Assembly: GCA_042862465.1 (NCBI GenBank)
Contig: JASTVH010000002.1
Location: 248,001-312,000 of the forward strand
Direction of reading: 5' to 3'
From: JASTVH01 sp042862465
GTDB lineage: Bacteria > Pseudomonadota > Gammaproteobacteria > Pseudomonadales > Oleiphilaceae
DNA: 64,000 bases
In this document: in pieces, positions 60,024 through 64,000 of the stretch
How positions within the stretch are numbered: position 1 is the first letter of the stretch
Layout of the letters: the number at the start of each line of letters is the position of its first letter
The notes under the pieces: model-generated
What the model was told of the DNA's origin: nothing
What the model saw: the letters and a program-made list of their open reading frames with translations, nothing else
Databases searched by the model: none
Position numbers and translations under genes: made by a program

Positions 60024-60464
60024 ATGGCCGAAATGAAGTTCCAGTTCACTGGCATCAACGCTGTCATTGCCCTGATCGTTGTGGTCGCCCTGGTGGGTCT
60101 CCGGCTCGCCACGCTGGGTGAAAGTGACGATCCGGCCCTGCGCGAAGCGGTCAAAACCGAATTGATGAGTGAACTTGGCGGCAGAACCGGGGAAGCGCTG
60201 GCCAATCTCGATCGCACAAACCCCGAAGCGGTTCGCAAACTGACACAGGAGGCGTCACTCGATGCCATCCATATTCACCGTCTGTCTGTGAGCAAGCCGC
60301 TGTTGAGCCTGAGCAGCGATGAAAAAGCCATCGTACGGGTGCAGTACAACCTGGCGGATGACCCGGAAGAGGTGAAATACTGGCAGTTCAGGCATTCACC
60401 GATTGGCGGCTGGCGCTACCAGTACACCTCGACGGTGGTGGGCTATTACCTCAACTTCCTCTAG
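60024..60464 (+). CDS. single-pass membrane protein of unknown function
   Basis: A 146-residue protein with an N-terminal helix (INAVIALIVVVALVGLRLATL) and a periplasmic domain of about 115 residues ending WRYQYTSTVVGYYLNFL. The domain alternates helical (REAVKTELMSELG) and strand-like parts (SDEKAIVRVQYNLADD). No Cys, no known motif. It precedes the methyltransferase gene by 34 bp on the same strand and is probably co-transcribed. Confidence 0.7.
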   Translation: MAEMKFQFTGINAVIALIVVVALVGLRLATLGESDDPALREAVKTELMSELGGRTGEALANLDRTNPEAVRKLTQEASLDAIHIHRLSVSKPLLSLSSDEKAIVRVQYNLADDPEEVKYWQFRHSPIGGWRYQYTSTVVGYYLNFL

Positions 60465-60498
60465 TAACCGGGATCGTTCCGGCTGGCAAGGAGGCATC

Positions 60499-61209
60499 AT
60501 GCAGCAAAACCGTGAGACCCTGACCCCGCAGCAGGCCCAAACCTACTACAACTGGCTGGGCAAGAAGCTCGACAGTCAGGGCTTTTACGAGAATCCTGCC
60601 CTGGACGTCCTGGTGGAGGAAGGGGACTTTGGCCATGCCGGCCAGGTGTTCGAGTTGGGGTGCGGCACCGGCAGGGTGGCCGAACGGTTGCTGCAGGAAA
60701 AACTCCCCGCCTCCGCCCGCTATCACGGTGTTGATATCAGTCCGGTGATGGTGGAAGTGGCCAGTGAACGGCTGGAACCCTTCGGCACGCGGATCACGGT
60801 GGAGCATTCCGGTGGCAATCTGCATCTGCCCCCGGACAATGCCAGCGTCGACCGGGTGATCGCCACCTACGTACTCGACCTCCTGTCCGAGGCCAACATC
60901 GAACTGGCCTTCGCCGAGGCCCACCGCATACTGGCCCCCGGCGGACTGTTCTGTATCGCCAGTCTGACACCAGGTATCACCCTGCCCTCCAGACTGGTGA
61001 CCGCCGTCTGGAAACAGCTGTTCCGGCTGCACCCGGCCATTGTCGGTGGCTGCCGCCCGGTACGGCTTACGGATTTTGTCGATCCGGATTTCTGGATCGA
61101 ACGCTGCCACCGGACCGTCACTCCCTTCGGCGTGCCTTCCGAGGTGCTGATTCTGGAGGCCCGGACGCCCCAGCAGGCCAGCCACCCGACCAACGAACCC
61201 CGCCCCTGA
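60499..61209 (+). CDS. class I SAM-dependent methyltransferase
   Basis: A 236-residue Rossmann-fold methyltransferase: motif I VFELGCGTGRVAE at about 51-63, the acidic end of the second strand in HGVDISPVMVE, a post-I region (GNLHLPPDNASVDRVIATYVL) and a UbiE/Methyltransf_11 layout. The substrate is unknown; the C-terminal half has a hydrophobic segment (LFCIASLTPGITLPSRLVTAVW) that could suit a lipid-like acceptor. The ATG at 60499 has AAGGAGG 5 bases ahead. Confidence 0.85.
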   Translation: MQQNRETLTPQQAQTYYNWLGKKLDSQGFYENPALDVLVEEGDFGHAGQVFELGCGTGRVAERLLQEKLPASARYHGVDISPVMVEVASERLEPFGTRITVEHSGGNLHLPPDNASVDRVIATYVLDLLSEANIELAFAEAHRILAPGGLFCIASLTPGITLPSRLVTAVWKQLFRLHPAIVGGCRPVRLTDFVDPDFWIERCHRTVTPFGVPSEVLILEARTPQQASHPTNEPRP

Positions 61210-61252
61210 CAGGGACCCGGTGATTGACAGACGACCGGGCGGGTAGACCACC

Positions 61253-62128
61253 ATGGGCTCCAGGGAACGGAACAGGCCACGAAACATGGATAACCGGAAC
61301 GAGAAAACCCTGGACTCCGGGGAAAGGCGAGACGCCGCCCGTCGCGAGGCGCCCAGCGCCGCGGTGGTTTTTGAGGCGATCCGGCGGGAAGCGGTCTCGG
61401 AACTTGGGCGACCTCTGCTCGGGCTGGGCTGGTCGGCCCTCGCGGCCGGCCTGTCGATGGGCTTTTCCCTGGTCTCCCAGGCCCTGCTGTACAGTTACAC
61501 GCCGGAGAGCCCCTGGCGCCCCATCGTCAGCAGCCTGGGCTATTCCATTGGTTTTCTGTTCGTGATTCTCGGACGGCAGCAGCTGTTTACCGAAAACACC
61601 CTGACTCCGGTGCTGGAGGTCCTGCGTGTACGCAATCTCGGGAGCGTCCGGCGCACCCTCAACCTGTGGCTGGTGGTGCTGGTCTGCAATCTGGTCGGGA
61701 CGGCGATTTTCGCGCTCACCCTCAGCGCCTTCGACGTGCTCGGGTCGTCAACCGATCAGGCCCTGGAGGTCCTTGCATTGCGCCAGTTCCAGTCTGACTT
61801 CGGCACGATGTTCCTGCGGGCCATCTTTGCCGGCTGGCTGATCGCACTGATGCTCTGGCTTATGCCGTTTGCCGAATCCGCCCGGGTCGGGGTGATCATC
61901 ATCGTCACCTATGTGATCGGCCTGGCCCATTTTCCCCATATCATCGCCGGCTCGGTACCGGCGCTTTATGCGGTCTTCATGGGGATGCAGGACTTCCCGA
62001 CCTGGCTCGGGGACTTCTTTGTGCCCACCTTGCTGGGCAATATGGTAGGCGGCATTATGCTGGTGGCTGCCGTTAACTATGCCCAGGTGGCCTACAGCCA
62101 ATCCGATCATCAACAGCCGCACCGATGA
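61253..62128 (+). CDS. formate/nitrite transporter family protein (YfdC-like)
   Basis: A 291-residue FNT-family protein with a charged cytoplasmic N-terminus of about 50 residues followed by six helices. FVILGRQQLFTENTLTPVL is the FNT signature region (Q-L-F-T-E-N), and IVTYVIGLAHFPHIIAGSVPALYAVF carries the central histidine area of the pore. YfdC-like members have long N-termini and unknown anion substrates. Start uncertain: ATG 61253 or ATG 61286, neither with a strong ribosome binding site. It converges on the diguanylate cyclase gene. Confidence 0.85.
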   Translation: MGSRERNRPRNMDNRNEKTLDSGERRDAARREAPSAAVVFEAIRREAVSELGRPLLGLGWSALAAGLSMGFSLVSQALLYSYTPESPWRPIVSSLGYSIGFLFVILGRQQLFTENTLTPVLEVLRVRNLGSVRRTLNLWLVVLVCNLVGTAIFALTLSAFDVLGSSTDQALEVLALRQFQSDFGTMFLRAIFAGWLIALMLWLMPFAESARVGVIIIVTYVIGLAHFPHIIAGSVPALYAVFMGMQDFPTWLGDFFVPTLLGNMVGGIMLVAAVNYAQVAYSQSDHQQPHR

Positions 62129-62152
62129 ATGCGCTGGCTGCTACCTGCCGGC

Positions 62153-63442
62153 TCAGGCCTGTTCGACCCGATCACGTCCGCCGGTTTTGGCCCTGTAGAG
62201 GGCCTTGTCGGCGCGACTGAGCAGATCTTCCGTGGTTGAATCACCTGCCTGCATCCCCGCAAGGCCAATACTGACTGTGATCCCGAATACGCCGCGCCGG
62301 CATTGGATCGAAGCCCGGGCAGTTGCCTTTCCCACCCGCTCGGCGATCTTCCGCCCCTCGGCGAGATCGGTCTCCGGCAGCATGATGGCAAACTCCTCGC
62401 CGCCCAGGCGCGCCAGGCAATCCGAATCGCGCAGCAACGGCCGGACGGTCTCCGCAAACACCTTGAGCGCCTTGTCCCCACCTTCATGGCCGTACTGGTC
62501 GTTGACCTTCTTGAAGTGGTCAAGATCGAGCATCATCACGGTCAGGTCGTGCTTGTAGCGGCGTGCCCGATGAAATTCCTCGTCCAGTGCGGTCATGAAG
62601 GCCCGGCGGTTGAGGGTTTCGGTGAGCGGATCGGTACGGGAGAGTCGCAGCAACGCCTGGGTGACCAACTCGTGCTCGGTGATGTCGTGGTAGAACCAGA
62701 TGCGTCCCCAGTAGCGCCCTTCCGGATCCCGTAGTCCCTGCGAATACCGCTCGAGGATGCGGCCGTCCCGCATGCGAATGCGATACCCCCGCTCTTTTTC
62801 ATCAAGGTTTTGGTAAAGGCTCAGAATACGGTCGATAAAATCCTCGGGGGCCTCCACCCGTTGCCGGGCAACTTCCAGCGCTTCCCCGCCGCTGCGACCT
62901 TCCATCACTTCCGCAGGAATATCCCACATTTCCAGGAATCGCTGATTCCATGTCTTCATGTTGTTTTCGGCATCCACAACCAGAATGCCTTCCGGAGATT
63001 CGTTCAGGTAAGCGCTCAACAGGGTGGATTGATAACGGGTTTCAAGCTCCAGATGAACACTCCGGCTCACTTCAAAGGCGGTGCCGAAGAGGCGGAAGAT
63101 TCGGCCCGATGCATCCATCAGCGGCACCAGTGTGGTTCGCCAATATGTCTTACCCACGGGCAGTTCCAGCTCTTCCTGATAATCGATGGCCGAGCGCTGT
63201 TCAATGCAGCGCCGGTAGTTGGCCGTCACCCGTTCGGCCGTATCCGCGGGCAGCACCTCTTCAATCCGGCGACCGGCCATCAGATCATGGCGCATGCCCG
63301 TTTGCTGCTCGTGGCGATCGTTGATGGCGGCCACCCGGAAAACACCGTCGGCCTCAACATCGATAACAAAGGCAGCAATACCCAGGTAATTGATGGTGTC
63401 TCGCAATTCGCCGTAATCGTTACTGTCGAGTAGACCTTTCAC
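62153..63442 (-). CDS. PAS-PAS-GGDEF diguanylate cyclase
   Basis: A 429-residue cytoplasmic protein starting at GTG. Two PAS domains (about 10-130 and 140-260; HQQTGMRHDLMAGRRIEEVL, then ILVVDAENNMKTWNQRFLEMW) precede a GGDEF domain with an intact active-site GGEEF (RLGGEEFAIML) and DPLTETLNRRAF. It should make c-di-GMP from two GTP under control of a small ligand or redox signal sensed by PAS. No I-site RxxD is obvious five residues upstream of GGEEF (it reads RDSDCLARL), so product inhibition is uncertain. It is the only clearly active cyclase in the window. Confidence 0.92.
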   Translation of the reverse strand: MKGLLDSNDYGELRDTINYLGIAAFVIDVEADGVFRVAAINDRHEQQTGMRHDLMAGRRIEEVLPADTAERVTANYRRCIEQRSAIDYQEELELPVGKTYWRTTLVPLMDASGRIFRLFGTAFEVSRSVHLELETRYQSTLLSAYLNESPEGILVVDAENNMKTWNQRFLEMWDIPAEVMEGRSGGEALEVARQRVEAPEDFIDRILSLYQNLDEKERGYRIRMRDGRILERYSQGLRDPEGRYWGRIWFYHDITEHELVTQALLRLSRTDPLTETLNRRAFMTALDEEFHRARRYKHDLTVMMLDLDHFKKVNDQYGHEGGDKALKVFAETVRPLLRDSDCLARLGGEEFAIMLPETDLAEGRKIAERVGKATARASIQCRRGVFGITVSIGLAGMQAGDSTTEDLLSRADKALYRAKTGGRDRVEQA

Positions 63443-63701
63443 AACATGCTCTACCTTGATCCTGGACGAGCGGCATCAGGCGCCCTATCACTCCAATCAT
63501 GTCCTGCCGTCTGCATGCAATCAAGCGGTCTGGCTGGCGGCTTGTGTATAGGGTGAACCGAATTGCCGCGGCGGGGATCATCTGATACAACCTTCACACT
63601 TTACGACTATCCCCGGGCCCCGGGGCATTTGCTACCATCGGCGGATAGGGGCAGACGTGCTTTTATGCCAGAGTGGTTCACTTCCCGGCCGGAGCTTCAG
63701 C

Positions 63702-64000
63702 GTGAGAAACGACGAACAGTTCGCCAGCGACAACTACAGTGGCATCTGCCCGGAAGCCTGGACGGCCATGGCCGAGGCCAACGAGCGGGACGAACCGGCC
63801 TACGGCGAGGACCGCTGGACCCAGCAGGCGGCGGACGGGCTGCGGGCGCTCTTCGAGACCGATTGCGAGGTCTTCTTCGTGTTCAACGGCACCGCGGCCA
63901 ATTCCCTGGCACTGGCCTCCATGGGCCAGTCTTTTCACAGCGTCATCTGCCACGAACTGGCCCACGTGGAAACCGATGAATGCGGCGGCCCGGAATACGC
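63702..64000 (+). CDS. threonine aldolase / beta-eliminating lyase, 5' part
   Basis: The first 99 codons of a PLP enzyme cut by the window end. The GTG at 63702 has GGAG about 8 bases upstream. The product reads FASDNYSGICPEAW, then AYGEDRWTQQA, FFVFNGTAANSLAL and CHELAHVETDECGGPEY, matching the N-terminal part of low-specificity L-threonine aldolase (the FNGTAAN phosphate-binding block). It cleaves L-threonine or allo-threonine to glycine and acetaldehyde. The catalytic Lys lies beyond the window. Confidence 0.88.
   Translation, partial: MRNDEQFASDNYSGICPEAWTAMAEANERDEPAYGEDRWTQQAADGLRALFETDCEVFFVFNGTAANSLALASMGQSFHSVICHELAHVETDECGGPEY

Overview
The window is GC-rich, densely coding DNA from a Gammaproteobacterium. 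I infer a free-living, probably aquatic or halophilic lineage (Ectothiorhodospiraceae-, Marinobacter- or Halomonas-like). The grounds are a PEP-CTERM protein behind a sigma-54 promoter, a complete arn (aminoarabinose-lipid A) operon, MetE/MetR, a thermostable-hemolysin (T_hemolysin) gene cluster, MscL and many c-di-GMP proteins. I found no rRNA, tRNA, CRISPR array, prophage or intact transposase. The species cannot be fixed from the sequence alone.

Layout. 0.1-7.3 kb: a small membrane peptide, an HSL-type esterase, an HD-GYP phosphodiesterase, an AEC transporter, a GGDEF-EAL protein and a DUF4382 lipoprotein; a 106-bp MITE-like element sits exactly between the last two stop codons. 7.4-11.9 kb: a copper module (MerR regulator with a clear operator, Cu(I) P1B ATPase with four HMA domains, membrane cupredoxin, DUF411 protein). 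11.9-14.7 kb, minus strand: a PmrAB/QseBC-like two-component system followed by an EF-hand protein. 14.9-19.3 kb: a tightly overlapped five-gene operon (T_hemolysin-like acyltransferase candidate, AMP-dependent ligase, haem-oxygenase-like di-iron oxidase, SDR, exported repeat protein), which looks like an uncharacterised fatty-acyl metabolite pathway. 19.6-27.4 kb: arnBCADTEF. The regulator gene, the five-gene operon and the arn operon have promoters of shared geometry (a hexamer direct repeat with 5-bp spacing, ending 10-11 bp before the -10), which suggests control by OmpR-family regulators.

27.5-40.4 kb: an unknown membrane protein, RNase II, two periplasmic binding proteins flanking a chemoreceptor, an SDR, divergent metR/metE, a Tat-exported PhoD-like phosphatase and a LysE exporter. 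40.7-46.9 kb: a dppABCDF-type peptide ABC operon. Its binding-protein gene carries an in-frame stop, and its dppA-dppB gap holds about 570 bp of nested palindromes that fold as three consecutive three-way junctions, two of them inverted copies with compensatory changes. 47.0-49.2 kb: LysR regulator and Xaa-Pro dipeptidase. 49.2-50.5 kb: an AT-rich intergenic region with a sigma-54 promoter driving a PEP-CTERM gene. 50.6-56.8 kb: an OmpA-like lipoprotein, a 7TM-GGDEF-EAL protein, YbaK, MscL and small proteins. 56.9-59.3 kb: a Fur-boxed iron-uptake set (P19, cupredoxin, polyferredoxin) that lacks the expected FTR1 permease. 59.4-64 kb: GNAT, a small membrane protein, methyltransferase, formate/nitrite-type transporter, a PAS-GGDEF diguanylate cyclase and the start of a threonine aldolase.

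The strongest candidates for undescribed biology are the five-gene T_hemolysin operon and the structured palindromes inside the dpp operon.
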